From contig CAZMBP010000109.1 in NCBI GenBank assembly GCA_964564545.1, positions 38,688-102,687 on the forward strand: a stretch of DNA of 64,000 bases, read 5' to 3'. Both the position numbers and the translations under genes were made by a program. How positions within the stretch are numbered: the first letter of the stretch is position 1; each line of letters opens with the position of its first letter. The DNA comes from CAJQQY01 sp964564545. Its GTDB lineage: Bacteria; Bacteroidota; Bacteroidia; Chitinophagales; Saprospiraceae. This document shows positions 41,663 through 50,800 of the stretch, piece by piece. Below the pieces are notes generated by a model that saw only the letters and a list, made by a program, of their open reading frames with translations, was not told the DNA's origin and did not search any database.

Positions 41663-42865
41663 ATGGAAAAAATAATCTCGACTATTCTTCTAACTATATT
41701 CTTTGTCTATTCTAGTTTTTCCCAAACCTACATTTCTGGTGAAACTTATTTTGGAGAAAACGAATACATCGAATTCAAAGCAGGTAATTTACCTATTATT
41801 ATTTCAGCTCCACATGGAGGAGGATTAGAACCCGCAGAAATTCCAGATCGAGATTGTTCAGGATGTGTCTATGTGAGAGATTCTCGAACACAAGAATTGA
41901 TTCGACAAATGTATGATGCCATTTTCGAAGAATTTGGTTGTTACCCTTACGTTATAATCAATCGATTACATCGTAAAAAATTGGATGCGAATCGAGAAAT
42001 TGGCGATGCCGCAGATGGAGATCCAATGGCAGAACAAGCATGGATGGAATTTCACGATTTTATTCAAGCGGCAAAAGATTCAGTTACTCAAAATTTTGGA
42101 AAAGGAATTTATTTAGATCTTCACGGGCACGGACATGATATTCAACGATTAGAACTGGGTTATCGGATTTCTAGATCAGAATTACAAATGTCTGATTTAG
42201 AAGTAGATGGATTGGTGGACGAAGCAAGTATTAGAAATTTGGTCCATAATAACTTGAATAACCTGACTTTGTCACAACTTCTTCGAGGAGAAGATAGCTT
42301 TGGAGAATTTTATGAAGATGAATTATTTCCTTCTGTGCCTAGTCAGACTGATCCTTTTCCAATGGGGAGCGAACCATTTTTTAGCGGAGGTTATAATACA
42401 GGACGTCATGGTTCAGAAATAGAAGGAGTAATAGATGGAATTCAAATTGAATGTAATTGGGAAGGTGTTCGAAATACGGCAGCTAATCGAGATGTTTTTG
42501 CCATGGCGACAGCAACAGCTTTGAGAAAATATCTGGAAAAACACTATTTCGGGATAGGATTTTTAAGTGGAGAATGTGGATTAGTTTCGAATTCGAATAT
42601 TTCGCAAAATGTTTTTGAAGAAATTCAAATTTTCCCAAATCCAGCGATTGATGTAATTAATATTAAATGGAATAATAAAATCTCTTCTAATTATTCATTG
42701 ACCATATTTAATGAATTAGGTCAAGTTTTTTATAAAAAAATATATTCTGATGGTTTACCTCAATCTCTTGATATAGATGAGTTTCCAAATGGAATTTATT
42801 TTTTGAAAATAGAAAATGAGAAAAGTGTTTCTGTTCATAAATTCTTAAAAAGGAGTGTAGATTAG
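41663..42865 (+). CDS. T9SS-exported N-formylglutamate amidohydrolase-like protein
   Basis: The start ATG at 41663 gives a signal peptide (MEKIISTILLTIFFVYSSFSQ); an earlier in-frame ATG at 41579 would put 28 extra basic residues before it and is less likely. Over 400 residues it shows ISAPHGGG, NRLHRKKLDANREIGDA and DLHGHGHD, the zinc-site blocks of the N-formylglutamate amidohydrolase/peptidoglycan-amidase-like fold, and GRHGSEIEGVIDGIQIECNW. The last 85 residues are a T9SS sorting domain (IQIFPNPAIDVINI, YSLTIFNELGQV, GIYFLKI). It would act at the cell surface, probably on an amide-containing substrate. Confidence 0.78.
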   Translation: MEKIISTILLTIFFVYSSFSQTYISGETYFGENEYIEFKAGNLPIIISAPHGGGLEPAEIPDRDCSGCVYVRDSRTQELIRQMYDAIFEEFGCYPYVIINRLHRKKLDANREIGDAADGDPMAEQAWMEFHDFIQAAKDSVTQNFGKGIYLDLHGHGHDIQRLELGYRISRSELQMSDLEVDGLVDEASIRNLVHNNLNNLTLSQLLRGEDSFGEFYEDELFPSVPSQTDPFPMGSEPFFSGGYNTGRHGSEIEGVIDGIQIECNWEGVRNTAANRDVFAMATATALRKYLEKHYFGIGFLSGECGLVSNSNISQNVFEEIQIFPNPAIDVINIKWNNKISSNYSLTIFNELGQVFYKKIYSDGLPQSLDIDEFPNGIYFLKIENEKSVSVHKFLKRSVD

Positions 42866-43018
42866 AGATTATTCTAAGGAGATTTTTTAGGACTAAACCA
42901 TTCTTTTTGAAAAGTATAAATTTTTATTTGGAAAAAAATACACTAAGCCAATAATACTTTTGGTTTTACCACCTATCTTATTATATTTATTTTTTTTATT
43001 TAATGAAAAAATAAAATA

Positions 43019-44791
43019 GTGAAACCAACCGACATTAAAGACCCAGAGTATTTTCACAAAGTGGTTGATTGCCAGTATGCTTGTCCTGCTCATACTCCTG
43101 TCCCCGAATATATTCGATTGATTGCAGAACAGAAATATACCGAAGCGTATATGATTAATTGGGAATCCAATGTGTTCCCTGGAGTTCTTGGCCGAACCTG
43201 TGATCGACCATGTGAACCTGCTTGTCGTCGTGGAAGGGTAGAAGAGGAGCCAGTTGCGATCTGCCGACTTAAACGTGTGGCAGCAGATAATAAAAGTGAA
43301 GTCAAGCATCTCATGCCTCAAGGTCCATTTGAAATGAATGGAAAAAAAGTTGCCTTGATTGGTGGTGGTCCAGCTTCGTTGACCGTCGCAAGAGATTTAG
43401 CACCCCTTGGATATGAGATTCATTTATATGATGAGTGGAACAAAGGTGGAGGGATGATGAGAACTCAAATCCCTGCTTTTCGATTACCTGAAACCGTATT
43501 AGATGAAGAGGTGAATTACATTCTCGACATGGGAGTCCATACGCATTTCAATACTTATGTCGAAAGTATGAAGGAGATTTTGGATAAAAAATATGATGCA
43601 GTTTTTGTCGGAACAGGAGCACCGAAAGGCCGGCCGCTTCGAATTCCGGGTTACGAAGAAGGAAAAGAAAATATTCATATTGGAATTGAATTTTTAGCGA
43701 GTGTTGCTTTTGAACATAGAGATTCTGTTGGGAAAAAAGTAATAGTGCTTGGTGGTGGAAATACTGCCATGGATTGTTGTAGAACTTCAAAAAGAATTGG
43801 AGGCGAGGAAGTGACTGTTGTCGTTCGTTCTCCTCGAAAAGATATGAAAGCTTCTCCTTGGGAAATTGAAGATGCAGAACGAGAAGATATTGCAATTTAC
43901 AATAATATGCCTCCAAAAGAATTTGTTATAGAAAATGGAAAACTCAAAGGAGTTACTTTTGGAAAAGTACGAGCGGAATATGATGAGAATGGGAAACGGT
44001 CTTTGATTCCAACTGGTGAACCGGATGTTTTTAAACAAGCAGATGATGTGATAATAGCAATTGGACAAGACAATGCATTTCCTTGGATCGAAAAAGATTT
44101 GGGAATTGAATTTGGAAAATGGGAAGTTCCTGTTTTGGATAAAGTAACCTTTCAATCAACCTTGCCTCATGTATTCTTTGGAGGTGATGCTGCATTTGGC
44201 CCTGAAAATGTAATTACAGCTGTTGCTCATGGACATCAAGCGGCTATCTCAATTGATCTTTTTTGCAAAGGAGAAAGTCTAACTAATCGTCCTGCTCCAA
44301 TGACTAATTTAGTGAGTCAAAAAATGGGAATCCATGAATGGACTTATGATAATGATATAGCTGCTGATTTGCGATATCAAGTAGCTCATGCAGACAAGTC
44401 AGTAACACTCAAAGACCGAAAGATGGAAGTCGAACTTGGATTCGATCATATCGAAGGATTTAAGGAAGCACAGCGATGTTTGAATTGTGATGTGCAAACT
44501 GTTTTTACCACAAACCTTTGTATCGAATGTGATGCATGTGTAGATATCTGTCCAACAGATTGTATCACATTTACCACCAATGGCGAGGAGGAAGATCTCC
44601 GAACCCGACTTAGCGCACCAGCTGAAAATTTATCTCAATCGTTATATGTGTCAGATGTTTTGCCAACTCAAAGAGTAATGCTCAAAGATGAGGATGTATG
44701 TCTACATTGCGGCCTTTGCGCAGAACGATGTCCTACAGCAGCTTGGGATATGAAGAAATATTTATACAACGTGACAAAAGCCTACCAATAA
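43019..44791 (+). CDS. GltD-like FAD/NAD(P)H oxidoreductase with ferredoxin-type C-terminus
   Basis: The protein links NAD(P)H and ferredoxin clusters. The start is GTG at 43019, since an in-frame stop lies just upstream and no ATG precedes the conserved block. The 590 residues have the GltD N-terminal 4Fe-4S region (CQYACPAHTPVPEY and GRTCDRPCEPACRRG), FAD site VALIGGGPASLTVARDL (about 109-125) and NAD(P) site KVIVLGGGNTAMDCCRTSKRI. Two [4Fe-4S] ferredoxin motifs follow (CIECDACVDICP near 501 and CLHCGLCAERCP near 561). Its TAA is one base from the korA ATG, so it is the electron-transfer partner of the 2-oxoacid:ferredoxin oxidoreductase. Confidence 0.9.
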   Translation: MKPTDIKDPEYFHKVVDCQYACPAHTPVPEYIRLIAEQKYTEAYMINWESNVFPGVLGRTCDRPCEPACRRGRVEEEPVAICRLKRVAADNKSEVKHLMPQGPFEMNGKKVALIGGGPASLTVARDLAPLGYEIHLYDEWNKGGGMMRTQIPAFRLPETVLDEEVNYILDMGVHTHFNTYVESMKEILDKKYDAVFVGTGAPKGRPLRIPGYEEGKENIHIGIEFLASVAFEHRDSVGKKVIVLGGGNTAMDCCRTSKRIGGEEVTVVVRSPRKDMKASPWEIEDAEREDIAIYNNMPPKEFVIENGKLKGVTFGKVRAEYDENGKRSLIPTGEPDVFKQADDVIIAIGQDNAFPWIEKDLGIEFGKWEVPVLDKVTFQSTLPHVFFGGDAAFGPENVITAVAHGHQAAISIDLFCKGESLTNRPAPMTNLVSQKMGIHEWTYDNDIAADLRYQVAHADKSVTLKDRKMEVELGFDHIEGFKEAQRCLNCDVQTVFTTNLCIECDACVDICPTDCITFTTNGEEEDLRTRLSAPAENLSQSLYVSDVLPTQRVMLKDEDVCLHCGLCAERCPTAAWDMKKYLYNVTKAYQ

Positions 44792-44792
44792 A

Positions 44793-46604
44793 ATGGAAAA
44801 AGAAATAATAGTAAATGATCTTGTAGTTCGCTTTGCTAATGTAAATGGAACAGGGTCGGCATCTGCGAATGAAATGTTTGCCAAATCAATTTTTAGGATG
44901 GGGATTCCTGTTTCGCCTAAAAATATTTTCCCTTCCAATATTCAAGGTTTACCAACCTGGTACGAAGTACGGATTTCTGAAAAAGGGTATTTAGGACGGC
45001 GAGCAGGAATAGATATTTTGGTGGGAGTTAATCCTCAAAGTTTAAAGAAAGATATTGACAGTGTTCGTTCTGGAGGATATTTCGTTTATGATTCGAGTAA
45101 AAAATTACACGAAGAATTTATCAGGGCTGATATTAATTATATTGGGATACCAATGATTAAGTTGGCAATGGAACATTATCCAGTTCCGCGATTACAACAG
45201 CTTTTAAAAAATATGATTTATGTTGGAGCTGTGGCCACTTTGATTGATATGGAAATTGATGTTTTGAAAGAAGTGATTGCTGAGCAATTTGCTGCAAAAC
45301 CAAAAATCATTCCTTCCAATTATCAAGCATTAGAATTAGGAGTTAATTATGTCAAAGAAAACTTTAAGCATCCTCTAAACCTCCAAGTGAAACGATGCGA
45401 TAATGTGGGCGACTCTATTATGATTGATGGAAATACTGCTTGTGGATTAGGAGCAATTTACGCAGGAGCCACGGTCATGGCATGGTATCCAATTACGCCT
45501 TCGACCTCAGTCGCTAAAGCGTTTGGTACTTATTGTAAAAAACTCAGAATTGATAAAGATGGAAAAAAGAAATATGCGTTCGTTCAGGCGGAAGATGAAT
45601 TAGCTGCTATCGGAATGGTGATAGGCGCAACTTGGAATGGAGCAAGAGCATTTACAGCTACAAGTGGACCTGGAGTTTCTTTGATGAATGAGTTTATTGG
45701 TCTTTCCTACTTTGCAGAAATACCAGTTGTTTTGATAAATGTACAACGTGGTGGACCTTCGACTGGAATGCCGACTCGTACTCAACAGGCTGATTTAATT
45801 TCTTCAGCATATGCTTCACATGGAGATACGAAACATGTACTGCTTTTTCCAAGTACGCCTGCAGAGTGTTTTGAATTTACAATAGCAGCATTTGATTTGG
45901 CAGATCGATTACAAACTTTGGTTATGTTGATTTCTGATTTAGATTTAGGTATGAATAATCATATGTCTCCACCACTAGCTTGGGATGATGATAAAAAATA
46001 TGATTTAGGTAAAATATTTAGTGCGGAAGATTTGGAGGAAATGAAAGAGGACTTTGGAAGATATTTAGATATAGATGGTGATGGAATACCTTATCGAACC
46101 ATACCAGGAACTCACCCAACCAAAGGCTCATTTTTTACTAGGGGGACTTCTCATAATGAATATGCAAAATATAGCGAGTCAGGCAATGTTTATGTCGATA
46201 AAGTTGATCGCTTAGTTCAAAAATGGGAAACTGCAAAAACACTTGTTCCCGAGCCAGAATTCTATCAAAAGGAAAATCGAAGTAATGTAGGTTTGTTGTT
46301 TTTTGGAACAACAACTTATGCAGCCGTCGAAGCGATGGAGCGATTTGAAGAAGAAGGATTAATGATTGATTCTATTCGAGTTTGTGCATTTCCATTTCAT
46401 CAAAAAGTAGAAAAATTTATGGAAGACCATGAGCAAATAATTGTTGTAGAACAAAATCGAGATGCACAGTTCCGAACGCTTTTAATTAATGAATTGGAAA
46501 TCAATCCTTCACGATTAATATCTGTAGTCAATTACGATGGAATGCCAATCACCGCAAAAGCTATTCAATCAGGAATTAAAGAAAAATTATCTGTTGCAAC
46601 GTAG
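44793..46604 (+). CDS. korA: 2-oxoacid:ferredoxin oxidoreductase, fused gamma-alpha subunit
   Basis: Part of the enzyme that interconverts a 2-oxoacid (most likely 2-oxoglutarate) and acyl-CoA with ferredoxin. The 603 residues hold an N-terminal gamma domain (1 to about 190: FANVNGTGSASANEMFAKSIF, YEVRISEKGYLGRRAGIDIL) and an alpha domain (about 205-600: MAWYPITPSTSVAKAF, FVQAEDELAAIGMVIGA, ATSGPGVSLMNEF, RGGPSTGMPTRTQQ). The motif YPITPSTSVA is the KorA pyrimidine-domain signature. One base from the upstream oxidoreductase gene and followed by korB after a REP-like inverted repeat that overlaps its stop codon. Confidence 0.93.
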   Translation: MEKEIIVNDLVVRFANVNGTGSASANEMFAKSIFRMGIPVSPKNIFPSNIQGLPTWYEVRISEKGYLGRRAGIDILVGVNPQSLKKDIDSVRSGGYFVYDSSKKLHEEFIRADINYIGIPMIKLAMEHYPVPRLQQLLKNMIYVGAVATLIDMEIDVLKEVIAEQFAAKPKIIPSNYQALELGVNYVKENFKHPLNLQVKRCDNVGDSIMIDGNTACGLGAIYAGATVMAWYPITPSTSVAKAFGTYCKKLRIDKDGKKKYAFVQAEDELAAIGMVIGATWNGARAFTATSGPGVSLMNEFIGLSYFAEIPVVLINVQRGGPSTGMPTRTQQADLISSAYASHGDTKHVLLFPSTPAECFEFTIAAFDLADRLQTLVMLISDLDLGMNNHMSPPLAWDDDKKYDLGKIFSAEDLEEMKEDFGRYLDIDGDGIPYRTIPGTHPTKGSFFTRGTSHNEYAKYSESGNVYVDKVDRLVQKWETAKTLVPEPEFYQKENRSNVGLLFFGTTTYAAVEAMERFEEEGLMIDSIRVCAFPFHQKVEKFMEDHEQIIVVEQNRDAQFRTLLINELEINPSRLISVVNYDGMPITAKAIQSGIKEKLSVAT

Positions 46605-46693
46605 CGGCTGACTTTAGTCGGCCGTAAAAAAGATTCAAAAAAATTAAAAAGTTTTTTTCAAAACTTTTGCAGCCGACTAAAGTCAGCTGCTAC
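46601..46693. repeat. REP-like inverted repeat between korA and korB
   Basis: The left arm (46601-46622, GTAGCGGCTGACTTTAG then TCGGC) is the reverse complement of the right arm (46672-46693) apart from one base. Each arm is itself partly palindromic (GACTTTAGTC / GACTAAAGTC). The 49-bp A/T-rich loop is mostly A and T runs. The korA stop codon TAG (46602-46604) lies inside the left arm, and the right arm ends 16 bp before the korB ATG. Confidence 0.85.
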
Positions 46694-46708
46694 GAAAAAA
46701 TAAAAAAA

Positions 46709-47761
46709 ATGTCATATATAAAACCCACATTTCATCATCCATCTTTAAAACCCAACAAAGTTGGATACTTAAAAAAAGATTACCGAGGAGTTATTTCAAC
46801 GCTTTGCGCAGGTTGTGGACACGACTCAATTAGTGGTGCAATAGTACAAGCATGTTATGAAATTTCATTGGAACCTCATAGGCTAGCTAAACTTTCAGGC
46901 ATCGGTTGTTCATCAAAAACTCCAACTTATTTTTTAAGTAATTCTCACGGATTTAATTCTGTTCATGGTAGAATGCCTTCGATAACAACTGGTGCAAATA
47001 TGGCCAACAAAGATTTAATTTACCTTGGTGTTTCGGGAGATGGAGATACTGCTTCCATTGGAATGGGACAATTTGTTCATGCGATTCGACGGAATTTGAA
47101 TATGGTTTATATCGTCATGAATAATGGTTGCTATGGATTAACCAAGGGGCAAGATTCAGCAACAGCTGACTTTGGATCAATAAGTAAAGAAGGTGAGGCG
47201 AATCCATATCAAGCAATTGACTTAGCTGGATTGGCATTGGAGTTAAATGCAACATTTGTGGGCAGAAGTTTTTCAGGTGATAAAAACCAATTAGTGCCAA
47301 TGATTAAGGCAGCCATGTCGCATCCCGGATTTGCATTGTTAGATGTGATTTCTCCATGTGTTACTTTTAATAATACCAAAGGTTCAACCAAATCTTACTC
47401 CCATGTTCGAGATCATATTGAAGCTACTTCTACTTTAGATTTTGTTCCAAAAGAAGAAGAAATAACAATAGATTACCCAGCTGGTGAATCAGCTGAAGTG
47501 GAACTTTTTGATGGTTCAAAAATTCATTTGAGTAAACTCGCGCCTGATTTCGATCCGACTGACCGATTTACCGCAGTCAATCGATTGCATGAAGCAAAAT
47601 CAAAAGGTCAGATTTTGACAGGGTTACTTTACATTAATCCTGAAAGTAAAGATTTGCATGAATTGATGGGAACTATTGAGCAACCTTTAAACCAATTAAA
47701 GCAAAAAGACTTATGTCCAGGAAGTGCAAAATTGAAAGAGATTAATCAGGGATTTCGATAG
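46709..47761 (+). CDS. korB: 2-oxoacid:ferredoxin oxidoreductase, beta subunit
   Basis: The beta subunit binds thiamine diphosphate and one [4Fe-4S] cluster. I start it at the ATG at 46709 (MSYIKPTFHHPSLKPN); a longer frame from 46667 would translate the REP-like repeat. In 350 residues it has LCAGCGHDSISGAI (cluster Cys pair), SGIGCSSK (third Cys), ISPCVTFN (fourth Cys) and the TPP site GVSGDGDTASIGMGQFVHAIRR (in pieces) with MNNGCYGLTKGQ. It is the last gene of the operon with the GltD-like protein and korA, and has its own terminator. An even spacing of the four Cys is seen. Confidence 0.94.
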   Translation: MSYIKPTFHHPSLKPNKVGYLKKDYRGVISTLCAGCGHDSISGAIVQACYEISLEPHRLAKLSGIGCSSKTPTYFLSNSHGFNSVHGRMPSITTGANMANKDLIYLGVSGDGDTASIGMGQFVHAIRRNLNMVYIVMNNGCYGLTKGQDSATADFGSISKEGEANPYQAIDLAGLALELNATFVGRSFSGDKNQLVPMIKAAMSHPGFALLDVISPCVTFNNTKGSTKSYSHVRDHIEATSTLDFVPKEEEITIDYPAGESAEVELFDGSKIHLSKLAPDFDPTDRFTAVNRLHEAKSKGQILTGLLYINPESKDLHELMGTIEQPLNQLKQKDLCPGSAKLKEINQGFR

Positions 47762-47773
47762 AGAATATTTCAA

Positions 47774-47814
47774 AAAAATAGCTGCAAGTTGAAAAACTTG
47801 CAGCTATTTTTTTT
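47774..47814. terminator. bidirectional terminator after korB
   Basis: AAATAGCTGCAAGTT pairs with AACTTGCAGCTATTT over a GAAA tetraloop and continues into eight T. It also faces the 3' end of the convergent kinase gene at 47834. Confidence 0.93.
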
Positions 47815-47833
47815 GATGTAAAATTAATCATAA

Positions 47834-50800
47834 TCATTCTACAAAATACATATCAATTTCACCGATTCCTTTTGCGGATATTTTTCCACGATGCGAACAT
47901 TCAAAAACATCTTTAATTAACTGATAAGTATTTTCAGAAATATTAATTTTTCCAACCTCACTTTTATTTTCCATACGGGCTGCAATATTAACTGAGCTAC
48001 CCCAAATGTCAAATGAATATTTGGAATGTCCTACGACACCACCAATTACTGAACCACTATTAATTCCAATTCGAACTTCATAATACATTCGATTATCTAC
48101 AGAGCGATTAGCTTTTTCTTTTTCAACAAATTTCAAAACTTCTTGTGCCGCTTTGATAATAATATTAGCATGATTATGCATCGTCACAGGAACTCCTGCA
48201 GCTGCAAAAAAGGCATCTCCTATGGTTTTAATTTTTTCAATTCCATAGTTGTACATGATCCTATCAAAAGTAGAATAATAGTAATCGAGTTCTTTAACTA
48301 ATAGTTCAGGGGTAACTCGCTCAGCGATTTTTGTAAATCCTACGATGTCAATAAACATCATACTTACTGATTCGTAAAGTCGTGGTTGAACCTTTCCATG
48401 TGTTTTTAATTCTTTGGCAGTTTCTTCTGGTAAAATATTTAGCAGTAATTTCTCAGACTCATTTCGTTGTAATTCTAATTCGTTAGTTCGCTCTTTTACT
48501 TTTTCTTCCATCGTTTGGTAGAGAAGGGCATTGTCAAGAGAAATAGCAATTTGAGAAGATAGAACTTGGAGCAACTCCACTCGATCATTGGTAAAAGCTC
48601 CCGTAAGTAAATTGTTTTCTAAATATAAAACAGCTATTTGGTTTCCAGAAATAGAAACAGAAGTACAAAGAATTGATTTTGGTTTTTCATTAATAATATA
48701 ATCATCAGACAAAAAACGTTTGTCTTCCACCGCATTTTGAATTACCACATTTTCTTTAGTACGAGCCACATATTTTATGATTGATTCTGGGAGAATGTGC
48801 TTCCCGTTTATTGAGATGTTTTGTAAAACTTCCACTTCTCCTTTTGACTTTCGCTCCGCTTGAATAAAAAATTCCCCATTTACTTCATTCATTAAATATC
48901 CTTTTTCAGCACCTGCATTTTCCATTACGATATGCATCATCTTATCCAATAGTTTTTCCAAAACAATTTCACTCGAAAGAGTTTGTGATGCTTTCAAAAC
49001 ACTTTCTAAATCCAAAGATCCAGAAGAGGTTTTTAGCCCTTTCGTATTGGTTAGAGAATTTCGCTCCTGCTTAGAGTAAACTATTCCTAGCTTGGTAAGC
49101 TGCTCTTCTAGTTGAGTGATTTTGTGTTTTGCACCCATTCCTTCGTAGGCGTATAATGCTTCTCGGAAATGCAAACCAGCATAAGTATAGTCTCCTTTTT
49201 TCTTCCATAATTTAGCAAGACGTTCATTTGCTAAACCTTTTAGCGGGCGGAAATTATTGGTATTGGCATATTCAATTGCTTCTCTATATAATTCAATTGC
49301 TTGAAAATGTTCTTGATTTAAAAGAGCCAATTCTGCAGCAACCAATAAATACTTATGTTTCCAATTTTCAGGACAACTATCAGCAAGTACCTTTAATTTT
49401 TCTTGGTTCGTATTTATTTTTTCTAAAAATTCTTTTTGCTTTTCTTCATCAACAGTTTCATAAAGAGCAGTCATGCTCATCGAACCATAAAAATTATGTT
49501 CGGCGGTGAAAAGCATACCTGCGATGTAGGGAAGAAATTGATTGGCTTCTTCCAATGCGTCTAAAGCTTTTTGAGGATTATCATGAATATAGCAAACTTG
49601 TGCTTTGACAATATGATAAATACAAATGGCCAAAACATTTTTATTCGCCAAACAATCTTCCAAATATTTAGCTTCAGTTAAATCTTCCAAATCAAAATTA
49701 TCAGAATCTTTGGTCAAACCACCAAGACAAGACATCGCTATTTTTAAACCTTGAACCGTATCTAAGCTGATGACGTTTTGGGTTTTTTTATTAAAAGATA
49801 AAGACTCCTCCATTGCCTCCAAAACAGAAGCGATATCTTTTTCTTGATAACTTGGATAAAACGAATCATATATACTCAAGTAACCTGCGTATTGTAAATC
49901 ACCTGCATCCAGCGCATGTAAAAATCCTTCCCGATTATGTTGCCGAGAATATTTAAATGGTTTAGTCCAAAGACTAGTAAACTCGCTGAGGTGGAAACAA
50001 GCTCGACCTTGTTCAGTAGGATCATTAAATTGTTTAGCTAAGTTGTAAGCCATTTCTCCAAACTCAAATCCTTTTTCATAATTCGCAACAGTCGAAAGAA
50101 TCAAACCAAAGCATCCATATCCAAAACAGGAAGCAGGTACATTTCCATGTTTCATAGAAATATTTACAATCTTAGTTACGATCAATGCGAATAATTCTTG
50201 GTTGGCGAAAAAACTAGGTGACAGCATGGAGGCAAGAATCCGTGTCGTCAAAATTTGTTTTTCATCCGTCATGTTTGGAATTTCTAACAATTCATTTACG
50301 GAGCGAGTACCAAGCTGTCCAAATGCTGCACCAATCTCCTGACCAATCAAATCTCCTAAGCCTTCCAATGGAATATCGACGCCTAATTTCTTTAAAGAAG
50401 TACGTCCTACTTCAATGGCTTCCGCAAAATTGGAAGTCATGGTGTATTGCAAAATGAGCATTTTATATAAATCCATTTCTTGGTTTAATTCTTTTGCATT
50501 CTCCAAGGTAGATTCAATAATTTTTTCTGACTCTTGATAGTCGGTTAAGAGATATGAAATCTCTGCTCTTTCTTTATGCAAGGTAAACCAGTTAGGATTT
50601 TCAGGAGCTAATTTTAATCTTTCACTTAATTGAGTTGCTACCTGAAGATAACTTCCTGCTGCTTGGTAAGCATTAGAGGATTTTGCTTTTTTTGCAGCAT
50701 GCAAATTCAAATCAAATAGTTGTTGTTGTTCTGTTAAGTCTTGAACTTTGTCCAAACCAGTATTCCAATGATTGGCAATGGTGAAGAGTTGTTGTTCTAA

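Noticed and set aside
43548..44155. Two long antisense frames inside the GltD-like gene
   Set aside because: They overlap a conserved gene on the other strand, have no family resemblance and are explained by codon bias.
46667..46708. Upstream extension of korB from an ATG at 46667
   Set aside because: The added 14 residues are a translation of the REP-like repeat; the natural start is 46709.
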